From positions 124,001 to 188,000 of the forward strand of contig CACVCF010000334.1 of assembly GCA_902729415.1 (NCBI GenBank): a stretch of DNA of 64,000 nucleotides, read 5' to 3'. Source of the stretch: Terasakiella magnetica (GTDB lineage Bacteria; Pseudomonadota; Alphaproteobacteria; Rhodospirillales; Magnetospirillaceae). Below are positions 1-8,937 of the stretch, one piece after another. The notes below the pieces were generated by a model. The model was not told where the DNA came from and did no database searches. It worked only from the letters and a program-made list of their open reading frames with translations. Positions within the stretch are counted from its first letter, which is position 1. The number at the start of each line of letters is the position of its first letter. A program made the position numbers and the translations under genes.

Positions 1-1
1 A

Positions 2-700
2 TTCGGCACCACCGGGCGCGACATCATGATCCGCGTTCAGCGCCAGGAGGGGGCGGAAAAGGCTCAGATGGACGCGCTGGCCAAGGTCAAAGATGCGCTT
101 GGTTCGGGCTATAGCTATCGCCGGGTCGAGATCGTCGGCCCCAAGGTCGGCGGCGAACTGGTGCGCGACGGTGTTCTGGCCGTGGTGCTGTCCCTTGCAG
201 CCATCGCCTTTTATGTCTGGTTCCGTTTTGAATGGCAGTTTGGCATTGGCGCGCTGGTCTCTACCTTCCACGACGTCATCACTACCTTTGGCCTGTTCTC
301 CATCACCGGGTTGGAGTTTAACCTGACGACGGTGGCTGCCATTCTCACCATTGCCGGTTATTCGGTGAACGATACGGTGGTGGAATACGACCGGGTGCGT
401 GAAAATTTGCGCAAGTACAAGTCCATGTCGCTGTATGACCTGCTCAATCTGGCGGTCAACGAGACCTTGGCGCGCACCATCCTTACGGTTTCGACCGTGT
501 TCGTCACCGTGCTGGCCCTGCTGTTCTTCGGCGGCGAAGTGCTGCGCGGCTTCTCCATCGCCATGTTGTGGGGCCTGATTATCGGCACCTATTCCTCCAT
601 CTATGTGGCCATGCCTATGCTGGTGTACTTCAACCTGCGCACAGGCAAGGACAAGGCCGAAGAGGAAGGCGAGGGCGGCGCGACCCAGGCCGCACCGTAA
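2..700 (+). CDS. secF: Protein translocase subunit SecF (5' partial)
   Basis: Inner-membrane SecF subunit, which works with SecD to use the proton gradient to pull secreted proteins through SecYEG. The reading frame is open from the first bases, so the N-terminus lies outside the window. What remains has an external segment followed by about five membrane segments. It carries the SecF signatures FHDVITTFGLFS and AGYSVNDTVVEYDRVREN, and ends in a short acidic charged tail. secD would be expected just upstream. The next gene starts 3 bp after the stop, so the two are probably co-transcribed. Confidence 0.95.
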   Translation, partial: FGTTGRDIMIRVQRQEGAEKAQMDALAKVKDALGSGYSYRRVEIVGPKVGGELVRDGVLAVVLSLAAIAFYVWFRFEWQFGIGALVSTFHDVITTFGLFSITGLEFNLTTVAAILTIAGYSVNDTVVEYDRVRENLRKYKSMSLYDLLNLAVNETLARTILTVSTVFVTVLALLFFGGEVLRGFSIAMLWGLIIGTYSSIYVAMPMLVYFNLRTGKDKAEEEGEGGATQAAP

Positions 701-703
701 GCC

Positions 704-1078
704 ATGGATATCACCCCGCTGATTCCGGCTGGCCGCCAGATCATCAAGGGCTATGGCGATAAGGGGTTCACCGTTTCCGGCATCCGCTGGGAAGGTTCGG
801 TGCTGGTGTTCCCCGATCGCACTCTTGCTTGGGGGGCGACCGATGCCGGTACGCTGTCCGAGGGTTCTTTTGCCGAGGTCATCGCGGCGTCGCCCCGGCC
901 CGAGCTTCTGCTGCTGGGCTGTGGCGCCCGCATGGTTCTGCCGCCGCCTGCTCTTCGCGCGGCACTAAAGGCGGCGGGAATCAAGCTTGAGGTCATGGAT
1001 ACCGGCGGCGCCTGCCGGACCTTCAATGTCTTGCTGGCCGAGGACCGCTCGGTCGCTGCGGCGCTGATTGCGGTCTGA
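704..1078 (+). CDS. Mth938-like (DUF498/NDUFAF3-type) protein
   Basis: Small soluble protein of 124 residues. The pattern I-K-G-Y-G near residue 15, a central LLLLGCGARM segment and a later MDTGGACRTFNVLL segment match the Mth938-like fold. That family includes mitochondrial NDUFAF3, a complex I assembly factor. In alphaproteobacteria this gene commonly follows secDF, as here. A role in complex I or membrane-protein assembly is inferred from the mitochondrial relative only. An NDUFAF6-like gene lies 3 kb further on. A strong hairpin terminator follows directly after the stop. Confidence 0.85.
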   Translation: MDITPLIPAGRQIIKGYGDKGFTVSGIRWEGSVLVFPDRTLAWGATDAGTLSEGSFAEVIAASPRPELLLLGCGARMVLPPPALRAALKAAGIKLEVMDTGGACRTFNVLLAEDRSVAAALIAV

Positions 1079-1079
1079 A

Positions 1080-1112
1080 AAAAGCCCCTTCCTGGGTCAG
1101 GAAGGGGCTTTT
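1080..1112. terminator. Bidirectional intrinsic terminator between the Mth938-like gene and sodB
   Basis: A perfect 14-bp stem (1080-1093 with 1099-1112) closes a 5-nt loop. The stem begins with an A-run and ends with a T-run, so it can terminate the two convergent genes from either side. Confidence 0.9.
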
Positions 1113-1118
1113 CCTTAT

Positions 1119-1715
1119 TCAGCCCAGATTGGCTTCGACGAATTCCCAATTCACCAGATTATCCAGGAAGCACTGGACGAAATCGGGGCGGCGGTTCTGC
1201 CAGTCCAGATAATAGGCATGCTCCCACACATCGACGGTGAGCAAGGCTGTCTGGCCATGGGCCAGGGGCAGGTCGGCATTGGCGGTCTTGGTGATCTTCA
1301 GCTTGCCGCCATCCAGAACCAGCCAAGCCCAGCCTGAGCCGAACTGGGTGACGGCAGCGTTCTTGAAGTCTTCCTTGAACTTGTCAAAGCCGCCGAGATC
1401 GGCCTCGATCTTGGCCAGCAGCTTGGCGCCGGGCTTGCCGCCGCCGCCCTTCTTCAGACAGTTCCAGAAGAAGGTGTGATTCCACACCTGGGCGGCATTG
1501 TTGAAGATACCCTGCTTGGCGGGCAGATCGGCGGCGGCGACCTTGATCACCTCTTCCAGCGACTTGGACGCCAGATCGGTATCCTTGGTCAGATTGTTGA
1601 GGTTGGTCACATAGGCCGCATGGTGCTTGCCGTGGTGGAACTCGAAGGTGCGGGCGGAGATGTGGGGTTCCAGCGCATCAGCGGCGAAGGGGAGCGGCGG
1701 AAGCTCGAAAGCCAT
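1119..1715 (-). CDS. sodB: Superoxide dismutase, Fe type
   Basis: Cytoplasmic superoxide dismutase of 198 residues, converting superoxide to hydrogen peroxide and oxygen. The family marks are present in order: HHGKHHAAYV (metal ligand and active-site helix), NAAQVWNHTFFW, GSGWAWLV, and DVWEHAYYLDW with the last two metal ligands. The Gln in AAQVWNH is the second-shell residue typical of iron rather than manganese enzymes. A good ribosome-binding site (GAGGTG) precedes the ATG. The gene stands alone between a shared terminator and the hpn genes. Confidence 0.97.
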   Translation of the reverse strand: MAFELPPLPFAADALEPHISARTFEFHHGKHHAAYVTNLNNLTKDTDLASKSLEEVIKVAAADLPAKQGIFNNAAQVWNHTFFWNCLKKGGGGKPGAKLLAKIEADLGGFDKFKEDFKNAAVTQFGSGWAWLVLDGGKLKITKTANADLPLAHGQTALLTVDVWEHAYYLDWQNRRPDFVQCFLDNLVNWEFVEANLG

Positions 1716-1820
1716 AATTCACCTCATCTGGTCAAAGGGTTGTGGTGTGGATTGGAAAATATCTAAACGATCTCGCAAAGATTAGGTATTCCGGGCCTGC
1801 TTGTGAAGCGGGTTTTCACC

Positions 1821-3041
1821 TTACCCCGTGAATGTAAGCGACTTTTGCCCCAGCGCCAGACGTGCGGCGGCAAGTCCGCTCGAAATAGCCGCCTCGATGG
1901 TGCAGGGCCAGGGAGTGTCGATCCAGTCGCCGGCCAGGAAGAGGTGGGGGTGGCCGGTGGCGGCGCCGGGGCGGCGTCCGATGGTGGCGCAGTCATGGGC
2001 CAAGGTGGCACGCCGTTCTTTCAGGATGCGCACCGGCGGGATCGGAGCATTAGGAGTCCCCAAGGCGCGGGCGACCTCCTCCCACAACAGGGCGGCGATA
2101 TCGTCATTGGGGCGGTCGGCCAGGGCATCGGCAGCAGAGACGGTGATGGACAGCACATCGTCACGCACAAAAATCCAATGGGATGTGGAATTGACCATAC
2201 CCAGGAAGGCGCCACCGCCGGGCAGGAGCGGGGGGGCGGCGAGGCGGAAATGGGCATTGACGATGGGACGCGTCGGCATGGTCGGCGGCGCGGCATCGGG
2301 CAGAACGCTTTCCAGCGCCCAGGGCGGCAAGGCCAGGATCACCCGGTCTTCCGGCCGTAAGGCGATGGTCTGCTCCTCGAAGACCAACTCGGTCGCTGTG
2401 ACGGCGGTCAGTCGGCGGCGGAAATGAATCTCGGCGCCGAACATGCTGAGGGTCGCCAGGGCGGGGGCAACGAAGGCCGCCGATAACCCCAGCGGAAAGG
2501 TATAGGGGACCAAGGCGCTGGCCCCTCCCAGCAAGGCCCGGCGCATGGTCCAGGCGAACATGGAGGCTGAGGCCTCTTCCGGGGCGGTGTTCATGATGGC
2601 TTCGCACATGGGCTGCCACAGGCGGCGGAACGAGCGGCTCTTGCCCATGCGCCCGGCCACGGTCTGGCCTTTGCTGATCCATGGCAATCCCAGAACCTTG
2701 AGGATTTCGCCAAGCCCGGCGGGCAGGCGTTTTGGGCTGACGCTCCAGCGCGCCCCGGTGGCGATATCGACAAAGGGAAAGGCGGGCTCACCCGCCACCA
2801 TGGCCTCATGTCCGCCGATAGCGTGGGCATAGGCCAAGGCGGTGCGGTTGGCTCCCAACACCAGATGGCTGCCGTTGTCGATTACCCGGTCCAGGCGGTC
2901 ATCGCGGAACGAACGGCACCGTCCGCCGGCATGACCCGCAGCTTCGAACAGAACAACGCGGGTTCCTGCCTTGGCGGCAGCCACGGCGGCGGCGAGACCG
3001 GCCAGGCCGGCCCCCACCACATAGAGAATGCCTTGGCTCAT
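1821..3041 (-). CDS. hpnE: Hydroxysqualene dehydroxylase (squalene-associated FAD-dependent desaturase)
   Basis: FAD-dependent amine-oxidase-like enzyme that reduces hydroxysqualene to squalene, the hopanoid precursor. The N-terminus has the dinucleotide-binding motif VVGAGLAGLAAAVAAA, and the C-terminus has an FAD-contacting LAGDWIDTPWPCTIEAAISSG segment split across the cofactor site. I chose the start at MSQG (406 residues). It overlaps the hpnC stop in an ATGA arrangement and begins just before the FAD motif; the open frame upstream of it has no family similarity. It is translationally coupled to hpnC. Confidence 0.9.
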   Translation of the reverse strand: MSQGILYVVGAGLAGLAAAVAAAKAGTRVVLFEAAGHAGGRCRSFRDDRLDRVIDNGSHLVLGANRTALAYAHAIGGHEAMVAGEPAFPFVDIATGARWSVSPKRLPAGLGEILKVLGLPWISKGQTVAGRMGKSRSFRRLWQPMCEAIMNTAPEEASASMFAWTMRRALLGGASALVPYTFPLGLSAAFVAPALATLSMFGAEIHFRRRLTAVTATELVFEEQTIALRPEDRVILALPPWALESVLPDAAPPTMPTRPIVNAHFRLAAPPLLPGGGAFLGMVNSTSHWIFVRDDVLSITVSAADALADRPNDDIAALLWEEVARALGTPNAPIPPVRILKERRATLAHDCATIGRRPGAATGHPHLFLAGDWIDTPWPCTIEAAISSGLAAARLALGQKSLTFTG

Positions 3042-3901
3042 GGGCGCAGACCGCGAATCAGCCCCATAAGGAAGATCCCGGCGTAATCGAAACCGCTCAG
3101 CTTGACCCGCATGGCCAGCGGATCTCCCCGGCGCAGCTTGGCTGACAGGCGTTCGGCAACACCGACGGTGACGGCGGTCTGAAGACGCAGACGCCAATCC
3201 TTGACCATGGCGGTAAGTGGTCGGGCGATTTTGATCAACCCGTCAGTGGCGTCCAGCATCTGGTCCATGACCCGACGCAGTTCGGGCGGCGAGGTGTTGC
3301 TCTCCAATACCTGATTGGTCAGCCCCTCCCGCAGCATCCAGTCGCGGGGAAGATAGACCCGGCGCAATTCGTGGAAATCCTTGCCGCAATCCTGGAGGTG
3401 GTTGAGCACCTGAAGGGCGGCGCACAACGCGTCGGAAGGGGCGAAGGTATCGTGGGACTCGCCGTGCAGGTCCAAAAGGAAGCGCCCGACCGGTGCCGCC
3501 GAATAGCGGCAATAGGTCATGAGGTCGCCCCAATCCTCGCAGTAATCGCGGATTGCATCGCGGCGGAAGGCGTGGAGAAGCTGCGACGCGTGTTCGATCA
3601 ATCCGGCATTGCCGTTCACGGCGGTGCGGTAGGTGACGGCCAGCATCTCCGCCGGTCCGGCTTCCTTGCCGTGAAGGGCGGCGTCGAGGGCATCAAGCCG
3701 CGCCACCTTTTCTTCCTGTGCCAGGGTGGTGGAATCGGCGACATCATCGGCATGCCGGGCGAAATGGTAATAGGCCATGACGGTGGCGCGCGTGGCTGCG
3801 GGCAGGAATAGGGAAGCGACCGGGAAGTTTTCCTCGGTCGGGGCTTTACTGGGAACGGGAGTGGTAGCGGCGGCAGCGCGGGTCAACGCGGTTCCTTCCA
3901 T
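3038..3901 (-). CDS. hpnC: Hydroxysqualene synthase HpnC
   Basis: Squalene/phytoene synthase family member of 287 residues. The segment ENFPVASLFLP near residue 24 is the HpnC signature. The first aspartate-rich motif is HADDVADS, and the second region reads NHLQDCGKDFHELRRVYLP. In the bacterial route HpnD makes presqualene diphosphate, HpnC converts it to hydroxysqualene and HpnE reduces that to squalene. Here hpnC runs straight into hpnE with a 4-bp overlap and no hpnD between. No strong ribosome-binding site is visible before the ATG. Confidence 0.85.
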   Translation of the reverse strand: MEGTALTRAAAATTPVPSKAPTEENFPVASLFLPAATRATVMAYYHFARHADDVADSTTLAQEEKVARLDALDAALHGKEAGPAEMLAVTYRTAVNGNAGLIEHASQLLHAFRRDAIRDYCEDWGDLMTYCRYSAAPVGRFLLDLHGESHDTFAPSDALCAALQVLNHLQDCGKDFHELRRVYLPRDWMLREGLTNQVLESNTSPPELRRVMDQMLDATDGLIKIARPLTAMVKDWRLRLQTAVTVGVAERLSAKLRRGDPLAMRVKLSGFDYAGIFLMGLIRGLRP

Positions 3902-3964
3902 TGGTACGGCGTCGGGAAGGGACTATATATGCCACTCCCATGGTTGGTCTTCTAGGAGAAACCT

Positions 3965-4804
3965 TTGGCCTCCCCCCTGTCTTACGCTGCGTCCCAGGTT
4001 CATGATTCCGACCGCGAGCGTTTCGTCACGGCTTTGTTCGCCCCCGAGGAGCGCCGTGAGGCCTTGCTGTCGCTGTACGCCTTCAATCTGGAAGTGGCCA
4101 AGATCCGTGAAAGCGTGCGTGAGCCCATGGCGGGCCTGATCCGGCTGCAATGGTGGCGAGACACCCTGGCTGCCGGGGCCGATGGCAAGGGGGGCGAGAC
4201 CTCACCCATCGCCGGGCCGCTGATCGAAGTCATGCGCCGTCACACCTTGCCCCTGGCCGAGTTCGAGATGTTGCTGGAAGCGCGCGAGCAAGATCTCGGC
4301 GGTGAAGGCCCCGCCACCCGTGCGGCGGCACTGGCCTATGCCGATGCTAGCGCCGGAACCCTGGTGGTGTTGGCGCTTCGGGTGTTGGGGGTGACCGAGT
4401 CACCGGTGCTGGAGATCGGGCGGCGGGTGGGAACCGCTGTGGCTCTGGTGGGGCATCTCCGCGCCCTTGGATTTCACCTGTCAACGGGGCGGTTGACGCT
4501 GCCGGCCGATGTGCTGGCGCAAGCCGGGACAAGTGTCGAGGAGGTACAAAACGGCAAGGCTTCAATCGAATCCCTGGCCGCGACCACACGGATCATGGCC
4601 GAGATGGCCGAGGCGCAATTGAGCCAAGCCCGGCGGCAAAAGGTGCCGCGCTCTGCCATTCCCGCTTTGCTTCCCGCTCTTCTGGCCGAGGGGCATCTGG
4701 CCACTCTGCGGCGGTTCGGCTGGAATCCGTTCGTCGCTCAGGTGCAAATGCCGCGCACACGGCCCATCAGGCTGGCCTGGGCCTCTCTGACCGGGCGATT
4801 CTAG
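3965..4804 (+). CDS. Squalene/phytoene-synthase-fold protein, NDUFAF6-like
   Basis: A 279-residue protein with the terpene-synthase fold, divergent from hpnC by 63 bp. The block YAFNLEVAKIRESV...GLIRLQWWRDTL resembles NDUFAF6, the mitochondrial complex I assembly factor. The position where active synthases carry DDxxD reads EVAKIRE, so prenyl-diphosphate catalysis looks lost. It is therefore unlikely to be the missing HpnD. The start is a TTG with a strong AGGAGA 6 bp upstream. A hairpin begins within its stop codon. The complex I role is inferred from the mitochondrial homologue. Confidence 0.75.
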   Translation: MASPLSYAASQVHDSDRERFVTALFAPEERREALLSLYAFNLEVAKIRESVREPMAGLIRLQWWRDTLAAGADGKGGETSPIAGPLIEVMRRHTLPLAEFEMLLEAREQDLGGEGPATRAAALAYADASAGTLVVLALRVLGVTESPVLEIGRRVGTAVALVGHLRALGFHLSTGRLTLPADVLAQAGTSVEEVQNGKASIESLAATTRIMAEMAEAQLSQARRQKVPRSAIPALLPALLAEGHLATLRRFGWNPFVAQVQMPRTRPIRLAWASLTGRF

Positions 4805-4926
4805 ACCGTTTCGCGTTCATACGCGATCGGTCTAGTTATGCCTGAGGCGGAAAAAGCTCCGCTTTTTCAGGGCTCAAGCGCCGCTCGGGCTCGAGAGCAT
4901 GATTCAATGTGATTGCATCATGCTCT
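4801..4926. repeat. Cluster of three hairpin-forming palindromes
   Basis: Three back-to-back inverted repeats lie between convergent genes. The first (4801-4835) pairs CTAGACCG with CGGTCTAG and TCGCGT with ACGCGA around a TCAT loop. The second (4850-4868) pairs GAAAAAGC with GCTTTTTC around TCC and could act as a terminator. The third (4894-4926) pairs AGAGCATGAT with ATCATGCTCT and CAAT with ATTG around GTG. The arrangement resembles dispersed palindromic repeats of alphaproteobacteria. The remaining 4927-5064 holds no gene I can support. Confidence 0.8.
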
Positions 4927-5064
4927 AGGTATTATTGCGATTTGGTAATGGAACCGTTGGCTCATCGCAATGAAGACATTGCGCTATGGCAATAAAAAAC
5001 CGGCGGGTGGTTATTTAGTGATGAGCTTCACGTACCGTCACTATATCAAGTCTTGGCAGCGGCT

Positions 5065-8000
5065 TCAATCATCACCGCCGCTGCCTAAAAGGGCAGGATC
5101 ACCCCCGGATGCGGCGGTATTGACGGTGAGGCAGCTCTCTACCCCATAGCGGAGCAGGGTGTAAGGACTGCCCGCCTTGGGGCCGGTGCCCGAAAGTCCT
5201 TGACCGCCGAAGGGCTGTGAGCCAACCACCGCGCCGATCATCGAGCGGTTGACATAGATGTTTCCCATCGGCAATGCCTGGGAAATGCTGGTGATGGTGG
5301 CATCAATGCGGCTGTGGATGCCCAGCGTCAGACCGCTTCCCGTCGCGGTGATGGCGGCGCAGACTTTGCCCAGATGCCCGGTTTCCCATGGCACCACGTG
5401 GAGAATGGGACCAAAGACCTCGTGCGTGGGCGCCGCCGCCTTCATTTCCCATATCATGGGGGCAAAGAACGAACCCTTGGCGCAATCCGCAGGCAAATCG
5501 CCCCGCACCAGCAGCCGACCGCCGTCAACCAGGCTGTCGGCGTGGGCTTGCAGCATGGCCGAGGCCTTCGCGTCGATTACCGGCCCCATATCGGTGGCAA
5601 GGCGGGCCGGGTCGCCCACAGTCAATTCCTGGACGGCCCCGGCCAGAAGCGGCGAGATCCTGGCCCAGGCCTCGCGTTGGACATAAAGCACCCGCAAGGC
5701 CGAACAGCGCTGACCAGCAGAGCGGAAGGCGCTCTCGATTACGTCCGCCACCACTTGCTCGGCCAGAGCGGAGGAATCGACGATCATGGCGTTAACGCCG
5801 CCAGTCTCCGCGATTACTGGGATAAGGGGGCCGTTTCCGGCGGCTAATTGGCGGAAAATAGCCCGGGCTGTGACGGTCGAGCCGGTAAAGGCGATTCCGC
5901 CGGTATACCGATGCCCGACCAGGGATTGACCGATTTCCCGCCCGCCGGGAACAAGGTGCAGAATATCGGGTGGAATTCCGGCCTCCAGCAGCAGCCGGAT
6001 TGCCGCCGCCGCCATCAGCGGGGTCTGGGGCGCCGGTTTGGCGATCACCGCATTGCCAGCGGCTAGGGCGGCGGCGACTTGGCCAATGAAAATCGCCAGG
6101 GGAAAGTTCCAGGGCGAGATGCAGACGAACACGCCGCGCCCGTGAAGGCCAAGGTGGTTGCTTTCTCCCACCGGGCCGGGGAGGCTCATGGGGCCGCCGA
6201 ACAACCTGCGAGCCTGAATGGCATAAAAGCGGAGGAAATCCACTGCCTCCCGCACCTCGCCCACCGCATCGGGAAGGGTTTTCCCCGCCTCGCGGATCGC
6301 CAGCAGCATGAATTCAGTCCGGGCGGCCTCCAGGGCGTCGGCGGCGGCTTCCAGCAGGCGGGCGCGGGCCTCGCCGCCCAGACGGTCCCAATCGGGCTGG
6401 GCCGTTTTGGCGCAGGTCATGGCATCGTCGAGATCGGTGGCGGTGGCCGACACCGTCTCGCCCAGAATCAAGCCGTGATCGGCGGGGGAGACCTGTAGCG
6501 AGACATGCCCCAGCCGGCGCTCGCCCCCGGCGATGATGGGAGGGGCCGACCAGGAGCGGGAGGCGGCACTTTCCAGGCAATGGTCGAGTTTAATCAAAGC
6601 GGTTGGATTGCTGAGGTCGAGGCCTTGGGAATTGGCTCGTTCGGGCCGGAACAGCTCGGCGGGAAGCTTGACGGTCTTGGGGGCGGGATGGGCCAGCCGG
6701 TCGCGGGGATCGACCGCCAGCAGATCGGCGGGAATTTCGTCGTCAGCCATGCGGTTGACAAATGAGGTATTGGCGCCATTTTCCAGCAGCCGCCGCACCA
6801 GATAGGGCAGCAGATCCTGATGCGCCCCAACGGGAGCATAGGTGCGGCAGGCATGGTCGGGCACCACTTGGGCGTAAATGGCCTCGCCCATGCCGTGAAG
6901 ACGCTGGAACTCCCAATCCCGGCGCTCTCCTGCCATGGTGATCACGGCGGCGATGGTGTGGGCGTTGTGGCTGGCGAATTGGGGAAAGATCCGGGGACCG
7001 GCGGCCAGCAGCCGGTCGGCGCAGGCGAGATAGGACAGATCGGTAGCGGCCTTGCGGGTAAAGACAGGAAAACCGGCCAGGCCTCGTTCTTGTGCCCGCT
7101 TGATTTCGCCATCCCAATAGGCGCCCTTGACCAGACGCACCATCAAACGGCCCCGGCGGTGTTGACTTCGCAGCATCAGCCACTCGATCTCGGCCATGGC
7201 CCGCTTCTGATAGGCCTGGACCGCTACGCCCAGCCCGTCCCAGGCGTCGAGGGCGGAGTCGGCTAACACCCGTGCCATGACATCTAACGTGGGTTCCAGC
7301 CGTTCGCTCTCCTCGGCATCGATCGTCAACCCGATATTGACGTCACGGGCAAGGCGGCATAGTTCCAGCAGGCGGGGTGTCAGCTCGGTCCCGATCCGGT
7401 CCCGCTGGGCGATCTCGAATCGGGGCGACAGCGCCGAAAGCTTGACCGAGATCCCCGGTCCGGTCTGGGGGCCGCGCCCTTTTGAAGCTTTGCCGACGGC
7501 GGCGATGGCTTCTGCATAGGCGGTGAAATAGGTCTGGGCGACATCTTTGGTGCGTGCCGCCTCGCCCAGCATGTCGAAGGAGTGAGCGTAGCCCTTGCTC
7601 TCCCAGCTTTGGGCATTGGCCAGGGCTTCACCAATGGTGCGGCCCATGACGAACTGACGGCCCAGGATACCCATGGCAGCGGTCAGGGCTTCGCGCACGA
7701 CCGTCTCGCCCAAGCGCTCCGCCAGCGATCGGGCGGCGTCGGTGGGGCTGGTGGCGTCCACCTGAAGCCAGCGGCCGGTCAGCATCAGCGCCCAGGTCGA
7801 GGCATTGACGAAGGCCGAAGGGCTGTGGCCGAGATGCTCCTCCCAATGGGCCGAGCCGATCTTGTCGCGGATCAGGCTGTCGGCGGTGGCGGTATCGGGA
7901 ATGCGCAGCAGCGCTTCAGCCAGACACATGAGCACCACGCCCTCGGGACTGGACAGGCGGTATTCGGCCAGAAAGCCCTCCAGCCCGCCAAAGCCGGGGC

Positions 8001-8178
8001 GCTTGCGGCGGGCGGTTTCGATCAGGTCTCCGGCGGTCTTGGCGATGCGGGCACGGGCCTGACGCGCCAAGGGCAGCCCGACTTGCAAGGCGTCGATCAG
8101 ATCGGCTTCATCTTTGGCGGTGGCAACGCGCAGGTCGTTACGGTCGGTGTCGTCGGGAACAAGAGCGGAAAAGATCAT
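5065..8178 (-). CDS. putA: Bifunctional proline dehydrogenase / glutamate-semialdehyde dehydrogenase PutA
   Basis: Oxidises proline to glutamate in two steps with substrate channelling. The 1037 residues hold an FAD-dependent proline dehydrogenase barrel (about 80-480; KLSALSPRFE, VRLVKGAYWD, ATHNAHT-like SHNAHT region). The aldehyde dehydrogenase domain spans about 520-1020, with catalytic Glu791 (VIAETGG) and Cys825 (SAGQRCSALR). There is no N-terminal ribbon-helix-helix DNA-binding domain, so this is a minimalist PutA that cannot repress its own gene in the enteric manner. It stands alone; no putP transporter is adjacent. Confidence 0.97.
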   Translation of the reverse strand: MIFSALVPDDTDRNDLRVATAKDEADLIDALQVGLPLARQARARIAKTAGDLIETARRKRPGFGGLEGFLAEYRLSSPEGVVLMCLAEALLRIPDTATADSLIRDKIGSAHWEEHLGHSPSAFVNASTWALMLTGRWLQVDATSPTDAARSLAERLGETVVREALTAAMGILGRQFVMGRTIGEALANAQSWESKGYAHSFDMLGEAARTKDVAQTYFTAYAEAIAAVGKASKGRGPQTGPGISVKLSALSPRFEIAQRDRIGTELTPRLLELCRLARDVNIGLTIDAEESERLEPTLDVMARVLADSALDAWDGLGVAVQAYQKRAMAEIEWLMLRSQHRRGRLMVRLVKGAYWDGEIKRAQERGLAGFPVFTRKAATDLSYLACADRLLAAGPRIFPQFASHNAHTIAAVITMAGERRDWEFQRLHGMGEAIYAQVVPDHACRTYAPVGAHQDLLPYLVRRLLENGANTSFVNRMADDEIPADLLAVDPRDRLAHPAPKTVKLPAELFRPERANSQGLDLSNPTALIKLDHCLESAASRSWSAPPIIAGGERRLGHVSLQVSPADHGLILGETVSATATDLDDAMTCAKTAQPDWDRLGGEARARLLEAAADALEAARTEFMLLAIREAGKTLPDAVGEVREAVDFLRFYAIQARRLFGGPMSLPGPVGESNHLGLHGRGVFVCISPWNFPLAIFIGQVAAALAAGNAVIAKPAPQTPLMAAAAIRLLLEAGIPPDILHLVPGGREIGQSLVGHRYTGGIAFTGSTVTARAIFRQLAAGNGPLIPVIAETGGVNAMIVDSSALAEQVVADVIESAFRSAGQRCSALRVLYVQREAWARISPLLAGAVQELTVGDPARLATDMGPVIDAKASAMLQAHADSLVDGGRLLVRGDLPADCAKGSFFAPMIWEMKAAAPTHEVFGPILHVVPWETGHLGKVCAAITATGSGLTLGIHSRIDATITSISQALPMGNIYVNRSMIGAVVGSQPFGGQGLSGTGPKAGSPYTLLRYGVESCLTVNTAASGGDPALLGSGGDD

Positions 8179-8230
8179 GGCGGCTCCCCCGCATGGTCTA
8201 TTCCTTATAAGTTACCACTGGGCGCGGGGG

Positions 8231-8416
8231 TTACAAGGTGCCGTGCCGCATGGCGAAAAGAGAGGTCAGCGGGCACCACCCCACGGCGGCGGTGACAATG
8301 GGCAGCATCCCCACCCAGCCCCAGGGGCCGATAACGTAGACCGAGGCCAGTCCGATCAGGACAAGTCCGATGATGACGCGAAGGATGCGGTTGGTTAGTC
8401 CCAAGGTGCCGCTCAT
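8231..8416 (-). CDS. Small DUF2892-type inner-membrane protein
   Basis: A 61-residue protein with two hydrophobic segments (about 11-28 and 32-50) and the arrangement TNRILRVIIGLVLIG...GWVG...GWCPLTSLF. This matches the DUF2892 (YgaP C-terminal-like) family. Its ATG overlaps the stop of the upstream ACT-domain gene by 4 bp, so the two are translationally coupled. Its function is unknown; related proteins often occur fused to or beside rhodanese domains, but none is present here. Confidence 0.8.
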   Translation of the reverse strand: MSGTLGLTNRILRVIIGLVLIGLASVYVIGPWGWVGMLPIVTAAVGWCPLTSLFAMRHGTL

Positions 8417-8937
8417 GATCCGCTTTGGACCTCTTCCACATGGTAGGACAGGTGCAACTCGCCCGCCGTATTGCCGATGGTGGCGAGGCAGGCCTCGACC
8501 CGCGACGGAATGGAGACGGAAAAGCGCGTGACATAGATATCTTGCTCCGGCACCCGTTGGGCGTCGAGGCGGACGATATTAGCCTGAAACTGGCCGAATA
8601 CCTCGGACAACCGTGCCACCAGGCCGGGGCGGTCACCACCCGAGACCACGACGCGATGGGTGATGCGCCCCAGCGGCCCGTGGGAGGCATCCAGCTCGAA
8701 GGCGCGCACCGAAATGCGGGCATCCTTCAACTCGGGCATGGCGGTCAAGGCGGCGTTGACCTCGTGCACCAAGACATCGGCGGGCAGGTCGCAGACCGAC
8801 GTGAACTCGCCGCCGCCACCCAGCATGGCAAAGCTGGTGTCGCCCAGATTGGCCCCCAGCTCGAACAACCGGCCGGTGATGGCCGCCACCAGGCCGGTAC
8901 GGTCGGGGCAGAACACGGAGATGAGCACGGTGGACAT
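8413..8937 (-). CDS. Tandem ACT-domain protein (GcvR-like)
   Basis: A 174-residue protein built of two ACT domains. The first starts VLISVFCPDRTGLVAAITGRLFELG, and the second contains RVVVSGGDRPGLVARLSEVF near residue 85. Each carries the D-R-x-G-L ligand-loop pattern. GcvR, the glycine-cleavage regulator of enteric bacteria, has this architecture. No gcv genes are adjacent, so a specific target cannot be assigned. I chose the MSTVLIS start because it begins directly at the first ACT strand; the frame stays open upstream without family similarity. Confidence 0.8.
   Translation of the reverse strand: MSTVLISVFCPDRTGLVAAITGRLFELGANLGDTSFAMLGGGGEFTSVCDLPADVLVHEVNAALTAMPELKDARISVRAFELDASHGPLGRITHRVVVSGGDRPGLVARLSEVFGQFQANIVRLDAQRVPEQDIYVTRFSVSIPSRVEACLATIGNTAGELHLSYHVEEVQSGS

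Noticed and set aside
3965-4804. Annotation as HpnD presqualene diphosphate synthase
   Set aside because: The position of the first aspartate-rich motif reads EVAKIRE, and the surrounding block matches NDUFAF6-type proteins better.
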